A DNA stretch of 64,000 nucleotides. Origin: Closterium sp. NIES-65. Its lineage: Eukaryota > Streptophyta > Zygnematophyceae > Desmidiales > Closteriaceae. The stretch lies in contig CANXME010002068.1 of the NCBI GenBank assembly GCA_948144175.1, forward strand, positions 744,001 to 808,000, in the 5' to 3' direction. The notes below the pieces were generated by a model. The model saw only the letters and a program-made list of their open reading frames with translations. It searched no databases and was not told the origin of the DNA. The translations under genes were made by a program, and so were the position numbers. Every line of letters starts with the position of its first letter. The first letter of the stretch is position 1. Below are positions 11,243-21,950 of this stretch, in pieces.

Positions 11243-12225
11243 GACTGCAGTGACCTAGGAGGAAGTGAGCTCACCAGTCCGAGGAAGGAGGGGCCGGGGA
11301 GCTCCGGTAGGAACAGCAGCTGCTAGACAGTAGGGCGGCTCGGCGGCAGGGCGGCTCGGCTGCAGGGCGGCTCGGCTGCTGGGCGGCTCGGCTGCTGGGC
11401 GGCTCGGCTGCTGGGCGGCTCGGCTGCTGGGCGGCTCGGCTGCTCGGCGCCTCGCCTGCTCGGCTGCTCGGCGGCTCGGCTGCGGGGCGGCTCGGCTGCT
11501 GGGCGGCTCGGATGCTTGGCGGCTTGGCTGTTTGGCGGCTCGGCTGTGGGGCGGCTCGGCTGCTGTGCTGCTCGGCGGCTCGGTCGCTGGGCGGCGGAGC
11601 GGTGATGGGGCCGCTAGGGTAGGGCGACGGGGCCGCGGGTGACGGGGAGGGCCGCAGGTGGCGGCGGGGCTCCAGAGGGGCCGAGACGGGGCCGAAAGGG
11701 GCCTAAGCGGGGCCGAAAGGGGCCTAGCCGGGGCCGAAAGGGGCCTAAACGGGGCCGAAAGGGGCCAGTCGGTGCCGCGGAGGGGCCTAGACGGGGCCGC
11801 GGAGGGGTCTGAACGGGGCCGTAAAGGGGCGAGACGGGGCCGCAGAGGCGCCTAAGCGGGGCCGCAGAGGGGCCGCAACGGGGCCGCATGGGGCCAGACG
11901 GGGCCGCAAGGGGCCTAGACGGGGCCGCGGAGGGGCCTAGACGGGGCCTAGGCGGGGCCGTAAGAGGCCGTAAGGGGCCAGACGGGGCCGCGGAAGGGTC
12001 TAGACGGGGCCGCAAGGGGCCTAGACGGGGCCGCGGAGGGGCCGTAAGGGGGGCGCGAGGGGCCTTTAAGGGCGGCGCGAGGGGCCGTAAGGCGGCCAAA
12101 GGGGCCACTAAGGGCGGCTCGAGGGTAGGTAGGGCACACGAAACGCGACTCGGGTAGGAGTGAATTGCGCTCCGGTCAGGAAAAAAAAATCGTGGTGGGC
12201 CCTAGGCAGCATTCCCACTCGGGAA
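11243..12225 (-). repeat. GC-rich tandem-repeat leader of Copia E
   Basis: There are two repeat blocks: GGCTCGGCTGCTGGGC-like units at about 11335-11600 and GGGGCCGCGGAGGGGCCTAG-like units at about 11640-12090. No domain-bearing frame was found. GGGCCC at 12197-12202 lies 37 nt from the primer-site start. Confidence 0.85.
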
Positions 12226-12239
12226 CCTGCTCGATACCA

Positions 12240-12366
12240 TGATGAGAAACGAGAATGATTGAACTATGAAAGAGTTGGGTACAAGTACTAACCCTAATTG
12301 GGTTGTACCCCATATGGGCTACCCCACTACAGCCTACACAAATGTATAAGCTATAATGTTCTGATA
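12240..12366 (-). repeat. 5' LTR of Copia E
   Basis: This 127-bp copy has a TG to TA change at its outer end (plus-strand end CTGATA instead of CTGACA). The primer site TGGTATCGAGCAGG (minus) adjoins it at 12226-12239. Confidence 0.88.
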
Positions 12367-12887
12367 GGGAGCAACTCTGTTGCAGGATTTCGGGAACGAC
12401 CTCCAGCCAATCGCGTACGAGTCCCGCAAGCTACACCCGCCCGAACGCAACTACCTGATACACGACCGCGAAATGTTGGCGATCGTGCACGCGTTCAAGG
12501 TTTGGCGGTGTTACCTGACTGGCGCCGACGTGACAGTACGCACAGACCACTGATCACTACAGTACCTACGTGCCCAACCAAATCTCAATCCGCGACAGAT
12601 TCGCTGGTTGAACTACCTCGAGTCCAACTTCCACTACACGGTTACGTACAAGAAAGGCGCATCCAACATCGCCGACGCACTCACCCGCCCTACCGCCCAA
12701 TTCCATGCCATCCTACTCGCCCAAACCAACCCGCTTTTTACAGGCCTATCTACCCACGGATACCGCACCGACCCATTTTTCACGACCGGGAATTCACAGC
12801 AACTGGCAAAGCTAAAGGAGTTTATTACGTAAAAACAGGCACCAACCGCATCTGGGTACCCGCGTACAAACTACTGAGGGAGCTGTT
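12367..12887 (+). pseudogene. pol: Chromovirus B RNase H and linker to integrase
   Basis: This encodes the RNase H body: ESRKLHPPERNYLIHDREMLAIVHAFKVWR, then TDH. An in-frame TGA lies at 12551-12553, and the frame continues with RQIRWLNYLESNFHYTVTYKKG...NIADALTRP. A frameshift near 12805-12815 shifts the frame to GVYYVKTGTNRIWVP, the start of the integrase zinc-binding region. It is cut by element D within LLREL/LLQEAHDG and rejoins at 14498. Confidence 0.88.
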
Positions 12888-13010
12888 TGTCAGAATGTTC
12901 TCATCTAGCCTGTAGTGGGGTGCTCTAAAGCGAGTACAACCCTGTTAGGGTTTGCTATTTGTATCCCCATTCTTGCTAGTCAAACCCTCTTCTTTCTTCT
13001 ACTTTTAACA
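12888..13010 (+). repeat. 5' LTR of element D
   Basis: It is 123 bp, TGTCAGAATG...TTTTAACA. It contains CTGTAGTGGGGT and GAGTACAACCC, core blocks shared with A, C, E, J and K. Confidence 0.9.
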
Positions 13011-13050
13011 TGCTATCAGAGCAGGTCGATCCCCTTGGATCGATCCTGGG
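13011..13050 (+). promoter_or_regulatory. Primer-binding site and hairpin of element D
   Basis: TGCTATCAGAGC adjoins the LTR. It is followed by a perfect stem, GATCGATCC pairing with GGATCGATC around CCTT. Confidence 0.7.
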
Positions 13051-14369
13051 GGTGGGTTACCACCACCTCGTTGCTTCCGCTGCAACTGCTACTGCCACTC
13101 TCTGTGCCGCACGCCCCGTGGCGTGCGGCAGTTTTTTTCTTCCCGCCGTGCGCCCCGAGGCGCGCGGCGGTTTTCTGCCCGCCGTGCGCCCCGAGGCGCG
13201 CGGCGGTTCTCTGCCCGCTGTGCGCCCCGAGGCGCGCGGCGGGCTTCTGCCTCGTCGCTCGGCGCGTCGCCCTCGGGAGGCGCTGCGACGGGCGACGGGG
13301 ACCCGCGCGCCGGCCCGTCGACGCCCGTGCGCCGCTGCCCCGGCTCGTCGACGCCCGTGCGCCGCTGCCCCGGCCCGTCGCCGCCCGTGCGCCGCTGCCC
13401 CGGCCCCGCGCAGCTGCCCCGGCCCGTCGCAGCCCGTGCGCCGCCAGCCCCGGCCCGTCGCCGCCCGTGCGCCGCTGTCTCGGCCCCACACCGCCCGTGC
13501 GCCGCCCGTCCCGGCCCCGGCCCCGCGTGCGACCCCCCCTTTTCCCGTCGCCCGTCGCGGCTCCCTCGGGGGCTGGGGGAGGGGGGCGAGCGCCCCCCCC
13601 CCCCCCCCCCCTTTCTGCTGCCTGTCTTGGCGCCCTGGGCGGCCGCGCGTCGCTTCCCCCCCCCCCCCCCCCCCCCCTCCCCCTCCCCCGTTACCTCCCT
13701 ACCCGCCATCCCGCCCTGCCTGAGTTAGGGTTTGGGGAGTGGCGAGTAGGGGGTGGCGAGTATGGGGGTGGCGGGTGTGTGGTCTCCCCTGCTCCTCCTC
13801 CTCCTCCGTCTCCCACTGCTGCAGCTGCCGCTGAGGGGGGTGGGTGTGTGGGAGTCGCTGGAGTCGTGCTAGGGGGTGGGGTGTGAGTGACCCTAGGGGT
13901 GCAGTAGGGGGTGTGTGCAAGGGGGGGTGAGACTGTTTGGGGAGCTGAATGAAGGATGCCGCTGTGTCGCTAGCAGCACCTGTAGTCCGGGGGCTTCGTC
14001 CGGTAGCTCAGTCGTAGCCAGCTGTGCCAGCCGCCCGTGGGTCCGTTGCTCGTCTGCCGCTACTTTAGCCGCGGGGCCAGTTACCCCTGTAGTCCGGGGG
14101 CTTCGTCCGGTAGCCGCTGTGCCAGTCTGCCTCCTGTTGCCCGTGTGTCTGCAGCTTCATCCGTCGCCTCCTATCTCCTTTCCTCTCACTCTCGCCTCCT
14201 CCTCCTCACTTGCCCTCTGCGATAGCCTCTAGCTTTGCTCATAATTCTTAACTTTAAACTATTGCTTCTTGAACTTGTGCTCAGAATGTGTGGTGACATT
14301 GTGATCCACCCTGAGCTTGTACTGCTTTGCTTGCTCTGCTGATTACACCCCACTTTGGCTATGGGGGTG

Positions 14370-14492
14370 TGTCAGAATGTTCTCATCTAGCCTGTAGTGG
14401 GGTGCTCTAAAGCGAGTACAACCCTGTTAGGGTTTGCTATTTGTATCCCCATTCTTGCTAGTCAAACCCTCTTCTTTCTTCTACTTTTAACA
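14370..14492 (+). repeat. 3' LTR of element D
   Basis: This is a direct copy of 12888-13010 with no difference seen by eye. It is preceded by the PPT hairpin CACCCCA/TGGGGGTG (14346-14369). Confidence 0.9.
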
Positions 14493-15803
14493 CTGTTACT
14501 GCAGGAGGCACATGACGGAATCACCTCGGAACATTTTGGGGTAGAGAAAACGCGATAGCAACTGCATCGGTATTACTACTGGCCAGAGCTGCTGACCGAC
14601 GTGCAGCCGGAGCTGCTGACCGACGTGCAGCAGCACGTGGGCTCGTGCCCCACGTGTCAGATGATGAAGAGCTCGAGGAAGCGGAAGGCGGGTCAATTGC
14701 AGCCGATACCACCGCTCGAGCGCGCTTGGCAGCACGTTACCATGGACTTCGTCACAGGGTTACCTTCGAACCTTGGGGGTAACGACGCGGTGATGGTCGT
14801 TGTTGACAGGTTGACGAAGATGGCACACTTCGCTGCGTGCAAAAAGTCGATCTCAGCCAAGGAGACCGCTCGCATGTTCATCGCAACCGTTGTTCGCCTG
14901 CACGGGATACCAGCAGCGATTATCAGCGACAGGGACACGAAGTTCACCAGCAACTTCTGGAAGAACCTCTGGGAGCAGTTCGGGACCAGGCTACAGTTCA
15001 GTTCGTCGTACCACCCCGAGACCGACGGTCAAACGGAGCGGACGAATCAGACGATGGAGCAGTTGATTCGTGCCACGTGCGACGACCCCACGACTTGGGA
15101 GCAGCAGCTGACGCTGATCGAGTTCGCGTAGAACAACGCCACGTCAGCGATGATGCAGCAGTCCCCATTCTACCTGAACTACGGGCAAAATCCTACAGTG
15201 CCCATGACGCCGAGTCTGGACAACCCAACACCACGAGCATAGCAATTCGCCGAAATTCTGCATGCTGCTCGCACCAGAGCCGCAGAAGCAATTAAAAAAG
15301 CAAACGTCATCGCTAAGCGCAACGCTGACCGCCACCGCCGCCCAGTCACATACCAGTCAGGGGATTACGTACTGCTCGACACGCAAAATCTGTGACTGCC
15401 CGACGTACCGAAACTTCGACCGCGCTACTGTGGCCCATTCCAAATCAGCGACATGATCACGCCAGTAACCGCGCACCTACTGTTACCGACCGACTGGTAC
15501 ATCAACCCATCGCTCCACGTCAGCCTACTTCGCCCATACATCCCAACCACCAACCAACAGCCTCGTCACCGCCCGCATTCCATGACTCGCCCTGCATCGG
15601 AGCCGATCATCGCGCCCGAAAAAATCCTGAGCCATCGGATTCGCCACCCCACGGGAATCAGGAGGATTGAATTCCTCGTTCGCTGGAAGGACCGCACGCC
15701 AACTGAAGATAGCTGGGTGCCCCTGGCTAACATTGAAAACCACACTGCCCTGCAAGTTAACCTGAGGAGCCGGGGATTCCGCGATCTACACGCACTCGCG
15801 TAG
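14493..15803 (+). pseudogene. pol: Chromovirus B integrase with C-terminal chromodomain
   Basis: It begins with the H2C2 zinc-binding region (HVGSCPTCQMMK, about 14634-14670; a 24-bp duplication at about 14587-14634 precedes it). The catalytic core follows with the conserved MDFVTGLP, ISDRDTKFTSNFW and SSYHPETDGQTERTNQ. The C-terminal chromodomain is FLVRWKDRTPTEDSWVPLANI (about 15675-15740). Frame-preserving stops occur at 14556 (TAG), 15129 (TAG), 15240 (TAG) and 15393 (TGA). The intact protein would direct integration to marked chromatin. Confidence 0.92.
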
Positions 15804-15820
15804 CGGAGGGGGCTTCTTGA

Positions 15821-15837
15821 GGGGGGGGGGGGGGTAG
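15821..15837 (+). promoter_or_regulatory. Polypurine tract of chromovirus B
   Basis: A run of G residues (GAGGGGGG... TAG) sits directly before the 3' LTR start. Confidence 0.75.
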
Positions 15838-16164
15838 TGTAAGGAATTTTCTCGGCATTCCTTACGGAGCCCGACTACATCGCGTACAGCAACAGCTGGT
15901 GTTCGCCCGTTACTGCTAACGGGACTTCGCCAACTTCGCGCGCACTGTTTTGCCAAACCTCGCACTGCTGGCCCGGCCGTGTCGGCCTACGCTTCGGGAC
16001 TGGCCCGAGCCTCGCTGCCAGCGTAGCACTAGCTAGCTCGCACGCACCGCGTTACCGTTTGCATGTTCGCATATAAATGTTCGCTTATGCCTTCGCTCAC
16101 ATCTTTGTACTCGTTTGACACCTTAGTGCAATTCTAGCTACTTCGATTCATTGCACCCGTAACA
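15838..16164 (+). repeat. 3' LTR of chromovirus B (327 bp)
   Basis: It begins TGTAAGGAATTTTC and ends CCCGTAACA. A TATAAATG TATA-like box lies at about 16072. The next bases, ATGTG (16165-16169), are the expected target-duplication half. The 5' partner is outside the window. Confidence 0.8.
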
Positions 16165-17789
16165 ATGTGGCGAGAATGAGGGTGTACAGGTTATTTAGTT
16201 AATTTCGTCAAGCCGTTGCTCATTTGGACACGAGACGCGTTCTGCCCCGCTTTTCCACAGATCTGGAGTGTTCAGCAGTGCTCAACCAATACTGTAGTGG
16301 TAAGAGCGTGGAACATCCTTTTGAACAACTGTTTGGTAGGCTCTTTGGTCGGACATTCAATCGTCAAATTTTTGCGACGGTTTTCGCCATGTAACTTGCA
16401 AAACCCCACATTGCAAATCGGAAACACTTGGTCGCCCAGAAATACGGAGTCGCGATGGTACACTAAAGGCACCGACTTCGTCAAACACCTTTCTGCGAGT
16501 TGAATTGCAGCACGTCACTCACAACTACACCCGGTTGATTGTCGCGTGTTTCTCCTGACGTCGCCTCTTCTTGTCCTATCCGCGAGGTCCGAAAGTGGGG
16601 CGACCAACATGCATGGCCTGTGGAACGTGCATGCATCCTGCAGTTTTCGTCACTCTGTGTCGTAGGTCAATGGCGATGGTCGCAACAGTGGTTGCTGTCG
16701 CAGCTGGGCGACCAACCCCTTGTTCAAAAGGATGTTCCACACTCTAAGGATAATTCTGGCCATGAGGGAAGCAGTCGGTCAAGTTGCGTGAGTCGACTTC
16801 TGGGGGCTTTTTGTCGGGTTTTTTTTGCACCGGGTAGTTTGTCGTTTTCTCGTCTCGTCTTTGTCGTTTCATCGCCCCCTCCATTCCGTTGAGATTTACC
16901 ATGCTGTGTACAAGAAGCACGCCAAACAAGCAGTCTGGCGACTAGGCAGGACTAGAATGTTGCAAGGTGTCATGGCGTCGTGGGCCATCTTGTGTCATAT
17001 CATGACTTCCTTCGAACCCGGGTTGCAACACCTGTTTTTATTTGGTTTTTTGGTGGATGCATATACAGTAACTCTGCCCGCAGTCGTGACTGGGTGGCGA
17101 ACCAGCAGTTGCTACTCATTTGTTTCCTTGAAAAAGCAGCGCTTTCCGTGGTTACAGCTGTTTTCCATAATGTATGCATGAGAAAATCCTTCCGTTCCCA
17201 TACTTCGTCAATATTCAATGACGAGTTTGCATGGGACATTCGAGCTTTCAGGTTGTGGAATCTAGACAGGAATTACCCTAAACATCTACGCATACACACT
17301 TTTTAGGAGAAAACATGCCGCATAGGAGAGGCTGCAGGAAGGATCTGCTTCCCAATTCCAATTGCTTCGATGCCTGCTACTTCCTGCGCTGTGCGCGACT
17401 GTGTCGTATGTCCCATTAGTGCTCCCACAAGCAGAAAAAAACTGACAATTCACCTCCCTTGGCTTCTTCCGTTCCACTCGGTGTTATTTCTCCATCGCTC
17501 TTGAGTCGCTGACCCCATCAACACAACAGCCGTCCTCTTCTCTCCCTAACGCCAATTTCACCGTTTTAATATGCCGTACAGTAGTCTTGTTCTCCAGATC
17601 CACTGAGTGTCACTTGGTAAGCAAAACGCGTTTATTGTTCAATGCAACGACGTTTCTCGCTGACCTCGCCATCCAGATTTCCAGGCAATCACATTCATGT
17701 TTGTTCAACCATTTTCAAATTCATCTGCCTGGGACAACCTCACTGCTCTCTCTAACAGGTATTATCACAATTGTCAACACGCAGTCGCC
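16165..17789. other. Host intergenic / 5' flank without recognised gene
   Basis: There are about 1.6 kb of mixed composition, less GC-rich than the transposons. Short open frames occur on both strands, but none shows a known domain or codon pattern. The last few hundred bases probably hold the promoter and 5' UTR of the downstream gene. Confidence 0.6.
16301..16747. repeat. Inverted repeat, possible MITE
   Basis: GTGGAACATCCTTTTGAACA (from 16308) is repeated exactly in inverted orientation ending near 16740. One flanking base pair differs (GAGC versus GAGT), and there is looser similarity inward (TTTGGTCGG and GGCGACCAA). About 445 bp are enclosed. No clear target duplication was found, so class is unknown. 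Confidence 0.45.
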
Positions 17790-20700
17790 ATGGCGACGTT
17801 TGAGAAGTCATCTACGGCCTCGTCTCTCCTCTCTTCGCCTTCCTCCTTCTCCTGCCGCTCCCCCGCGCTGCAGCAGTCGCTTGGGACAGCTTCTCCCTCG
17901 CTCTCCCCCTGTCCGTCGCTCAACGCGTCGTCAGTGATCGTCCTCCTGCCCGACGACAGTGTGCGATTGTACGAGCAGCGAATCTCCGCCGATCGCGTGC
18001 TCGCGGAGTTTCCGAACCACGAGCTCCGCCGCGCGGGCAGCCGACGGTCGTTAGACGCCAACAGCCGCTTATCGTCGCGCGAAACTTACGCGCTAATCGA
18101 CCCCCAATGCCTTGTCCACACCAAGTCGCCTCTCCACAACTCCACTCTGTCACCCCAGCCGCAAAAGCGGCCTCCGCCGCTGCCGCAGTCGGAACCACCA
18201 GTGTCGCAGAACGAGTTATTCTCGCCCACGACGCCACCTTTCGAACGTGCGCGAACGACAAGCCCCGAGCGGAGCCAGCCGGCCGCTACAACAGTCTGCC
18301 GCTCTTGTACTGCTCACCACCATCATGTGCAGTCTGCCGGCCAGCTCCACGGGCGCATCACCGCCGGCGGCTCCGGAAAACCCGCCGCTTTTGGCGCAAC
18401 CAGCTCCAGCGATTTCGTGCATGCGGCGGAGGTTTCGAGCCGCCTTCGCGGCGGTCGCCGCGGCCCGGTCGCCCCGCAGCACGTGTTCGAGGCGATAGTG
18501 GCAGCTCCGTCCTCGCCTGAAGACCCATCACCGCCTTCGGGTCGCTCTTCTGATGTTGACGCGGCGCGCGACCTTTTGCGAAGCGCCTCGATGTCCGACG
18601 CACGGACAGCACAGCATGTCGGTCGGCATGATTTGTCAGCGGGCGCCGGCGCTTGCGGCAGAGCAACGGCGGAAGGGACCTCATTTCCACGAGAATGTCC
18701 TGGCGACGACGACCGGCGGGTTACTGACTTCCGCGACAAGTTCACGACATCGCCGGAGTCAGAAGCTGAAGGCGACGACACTCCGGCGGTAGTCACACTC
18801 GATCGGGACAGCTGCTGCTTCCGTACCAACGCCGCGCGGACCGCGCAGCAGCATTCAATGGCGTCGCCTCTGCTGCGCCAGACGTCGCTCACGACGTACT
18901 TGCCGTCGACGGCGGCAGCGATTGCGGGGTCAGGCGGGTTCCAGGCCGAGGCCGCAAGCACGATGCGGCACGGCGCGCACGCTGCGGCTTCTCTGTCGCG
19001 CTTCCCCGGGCCCAAAATGGCGGGCTTCTTCGACTCCCTCGGTTCGCGCTCCGTCTCGGCGGCCGGCGCGCCCGATGACTGTGTGCGGCCGGCTCCACCG
19101 CTGCTGGAGGTACCCGCGGAATTTCTTGACACGTCAGCAGGCCTTACTGGCACAAGCGACTCGGAGTTGCTGCGCCATGGCGAGGTGCGCTTCGACGCGT
19201 GGATGAACCACCCTGCGGCTGCTGACGTGCCAACGCCGCGCTTGCCGCGTCGCCGTCAAGGTTACCCCGCCGCCGAAGGAGGCCGCGGAACAGCGGCCAT
19301 GGCCGCGCAAACGGAGCGGCGCGGAGGCGACGCCAGCGGAAGTGGCGCTACAACTAGTGGCTCCTCGGGCGGCATTCCTGCTCCAAACCAGCCAGTTAGT
19401 TCTAGCCTTGCTCCAACGGATCGCTCAGTCTCTGTTTGCAACTGTAAGTCGCAAGATGCCGTCGGATTAGTTACCGCTTCTGAAAAAGACCAGCGGTGCC
19501 CTTCGGGAGGCAGCGAAGAGGAAGGATATTTCGAACGCGGAGCAGCCGCTGCGGCGGCCTCGGGTGCGCGACCCGGGTTTGTGCGGCAGCGCGCCACGTC
19601 AGCATGCCTCGACCTCTCATCGTCTACTATCAGTGGTGGCAGCGGCGACGGCAGAGGCGAGGATTTTCGTGAGACGACGCGCGGCGGTCGCGCTGGGAGA
19701 GCGGGGAGCTCGCTGTTCGAGGAGTGGACGGATCTGGGCGGCAGGCCGCCGTGGGTGACAGGCGACAGCGCGAATACGCCGCCTGGCAAGGACGCATCGG
19801 CCAAGGCGACGGAGACTCGCCGTCCGATCTTCCACCAGAAGACACCGTCGGGCCGCATCCTGCAGGAGGTAAGGCGACTCAAAGGGAATCGCTCTCGTGT
19901 GCTCTAAACCCGCCCGTCCGCCCGTCCGTCCGTCCGTCCGTCCCTTAAACTTACAGTGTATATCCCCATCATCCTAAAGCCCTCTCACACCCACCCACTG
20001 CACCTCACATATTCTTCCCGTCGCAATCCCTCCCTCCCTCGCTCCCCCTGCCAGTTGTTCGATCTAGAGAACGGCCCCCTGGACCTCGAGTTCCTAGTCA
20101 GTCTGCGCACGCCCAGCCGCCGCCATTACGACTCGCCCGCTCACTCCTCGTCCGCGCGCTCCTCGCCTTACGCCCGCCGCACGCCGGCCACCACGCCCCC
20201 TCGCCCCCCCTCGTCCCTCACTCCCTCTTCTCCTGCGCCTGCTCCTACTGCCCCAACTGCCGCTGCTGCCTCAGACAGCCCGGCTCTGTCAGATTCTGCC
20301 TCCGCGTCCGCCGCACTCGGTTCAGAAGCTACTGAATCTGCTATTTCCAGCGCCGCTTCTTCAGAATCTCTTGCTGCTCAAGATCCGGCTCTTTATTCCG
20401 CAAATCCAGTTGCTCCAGCTGCCGCTCTTGACGATTGCAGTGTTGACGAGGAGGACGAGGCAGCAGCAGCGGCGGCGTCAGCATGGGCGGCGATGGAGCT
20501 GGTGGATGGGTCGGTGTCGCCGGCTGCTTCTGTGTCGCGTGGCTGGATCGCCTCTGCTGCGCGCTCGCGCTTCATCTCTCGCATCGCTAGCAGCTTCAAC
20601 TACTCCTCTCTGCATGGCCGCCGCGGCCTCTTTGGCTTGCGTGCCAAGAGCAGCAGCGGCAACAGCAGCAGCAGCAGCTTCACCACTGGCGGGAATGGGA

Positions 20701-21851
20701 ACAGCATGACAACAATAGGTACGGTTGTGACGGCTTCTGCTGCTGCTGCTGCTGCCGCTGGTGCTGCTGCTGCTGGTTCTAGCAGTGCGGCTGGCAGTGG
20801 CAAGTCCGGCAGCAAGGTGGGAGGCGGCACTCGGTCGCTGATTCGCCGGGGAACCATGCCCGTGATAAGGCACGAACACATGGCAACAGCTCTGGATGGC
20901 AGCTTAGACCACTTCGCTGCTGCTGCTGCTGCTTCTGGTGAGGCGTCTGCTGCTGTTCATGCCAGTGTCTCAGATGGTGATGCCAGGCATGCTTTCCACC
21001 TGCCAGGCACTGCCCAACCACTCCCGCACTCCGCTGCTGCTGCTGCTGCCGCTGCTCCTGATGCTGTGGCTGGTGGGCAGAGTGGGGCCGGCAGTAGAGG
21101 CTGCTCTCGCAGCATGTCAGTAGGAGCAGCCAACAGCAGCAGCAGTGGAAGCAATGGCAGCAGCGCGGGAATGGTACACAGCAGCAGCACTGGTGGCGGA
21201 GGCGTGGCCCCGGCAACAAGCATGGTCGCACCTGGAGGCCCGGAGCCGAGCCTGCATGATGCTGCGTGGCGATTGCTGCTGCTGCAGCAGCAGAAGATTG
21301 CGATGATGGAAGAGGAGATTATGCAGCTCCGGCAGCGCTGCCGGGCCGCAGGACTAGGCTCGGATAAAAGCAGGAGCGGAGGAGTTGCGGTGACTGCTTC
21401 GGGCTCATCCAAGGGTGATGGTTTTCTGCTGGAGGGTCAGGGTGGGGAAGGGGCTTCAGGAGGAGTGGCGTATTGCAGGCTTGGCCAGTATTCGGTGATC
21501 AATGTGCGCAGGGGCCTGAGAGAGGGAGCGCAGACAAAGGGGGAGAGCAACTCGTGTCTTAACCTTCCACTGCTGGAGACAGGCAGTGATGCCACGGACG
21601 GCTTGGGAGGGAATGAGAGTTTGAGTGTGCACATCCTGTCCCCCACCTCTTCTCATTCCACGTTGAGTTGGACAAGCCATGCCGGCCGCCCCGATTCATC
21701 CGGGGATAGTATATTTTCGCCTAGATTTTCCCCACGGCCTGCTGTTGCAGCCATGGGTGCTGCTGCGGCGGCTGCTGCTGCTGCTGCCGGGAAGGCTCTT
21801 GTGTCGAGTCCCTCGGCTGGCGGTATTCGCCATGGCTTCAGAGCTTTCTAG
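17790..21851 (+). CDS. Unknown protein with PADRE (DUF4228)-like N terminus
   Basis: Two exons, 17790-19868 and 20055-21851, join in phase 0 to give about 1291 residues. The intron has CAGGAG|GTAAGG and a pyrimidine-rich CCTGCCAG acceptor. I chose the ATG at 17790 (context CGCCATGGCG); an in-frame ATG at 17697 is possible. Residues about 48-104 (SVIVLLPDDSVRLYEQ, then ISADRVLAEFPNHELRR, then TYALID) look like a PADRE/DUF4228 domain, a plant family tied to stress responses. The junction region has GRILQE then LFDLENGPLDLEFLVSLRT, a conserved-looking block. Most of the rest is Ser/Ala/Gly-rich and disordered, with a short coiled coil at about 1090-1130 (QQQKIAMMEEEIMQLRQR). No signal peptide or membrane span was seen. 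Function unknown; the domain call is by eye. Confidence 0.75.
19869..20054 (+). other. Intron of the PADRE-like gene
   Basis: This 186-bp GT-AG intron is phase 0 and CT-rich, with a CCGTCCGTCCGT run at about 19914-19940. The frame stops soon after the donor if unspliced, while the downstream exon is in the matching phase. Confidence 0.8.
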
Positions 21852-21950
21852 GGCCATTGGGGATGGCCAGAGCTTTGAGGTCGGCGGTTGTGCTGTATTC
21901 TTGCGTTCCCTCCCTTTATTTGTGGTTAGGTTCTCCGATGTAGAGGCTAA

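Larger units (their letters stand above)
5856..12366 (-). mobile_element. Copia element E, RNase H-deleted
   Basis: A minus-strand short-LTR Copia element of 6511 bp lies between perfect GGGAG duplications (5851-5855 and 12367-12371). From right to left it has LTR, primer site, repeat leader, gag (11242), protease, integrase, minisatellite linker, RT, then the 3' untranslated end and LTR. The coding sequence jumps from the end of RT (QQVLQRFGFTYS) straight to the 3' end. The whole RNase H region found in J and K is missing. Several stops and frameshifts are present. Confidence 0.92.
12888..14492 (+). mobile_element. Non-autonomous LTR retrotransposon D
   Basis: A plus-strand element of 1605 bp lies between perfect CTGTT duplications (12883-12887 and 14493-14497). 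Its two 123-bp LTRs look identical, so the insertion is recent. The interior (13011-14369) has a primer site, GC-rich imperfect repeats (CCGAGGCGCGCGGCGG-like units, then CCGTGCGCCGCTGCCCCGGC-like units), long C homopolymers near 13595 and 13658, and a 3' part with GTAGTCCGGGGGCTTCGTCC repeated twice. No Gag or Pol domain is found. Sequence kinship with C (CCGAGGCGCGCGGCGG text and the 3' block) groups the two. Confidence 0.9.
2088..16164 (+). mobile_element. Gypsy chromovirus B, decayed host of four insertions
   Basis: This is a plus-strand Ty3/Gypsy element in five pieces: 2088-3782, 5655-5855, 12367-12887 and 14493-16164, with its 5' end hidden beyond Copia A. Order is Gag zinc knuckle, protease, reverse transcriptase, RNase H, integrase with H2C2 region, chromodomain, PPT and 3' LTR. 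This is the order of plant and algal chromoviruses. About 4 kb of its own sequence is present. Insertions C, E and D each sit between perfect 5-bp duplications, and codons rejoin in frame when they are removed. Many nonsense changes show it is old and inactive. Confidence 0.9.

Noticed and set aside
12298..12915. 205-codon open frame spanning the E LTR and chromovirus B
   Set aside because: It starts inside the LTR and reads B RNase H out of frame for most of its length. Only its last part coincides with the B frame after the frameshift.
13010..13723. 237-codon Ala/Arg/Pro-rich frame in element D as a gene
   Set aside because: All three forward frames are nearly open here because of GC-rich repeats, and long C homopolymers would make any frame unstable.
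20700..21080. Alanine/serine trinucleotide runs in the PADRE-like gene as an independent repeat element
   Set aside because: They stay in frame with the exon and look like ordinary homopolymeric amino-acid runs of a disordered region.
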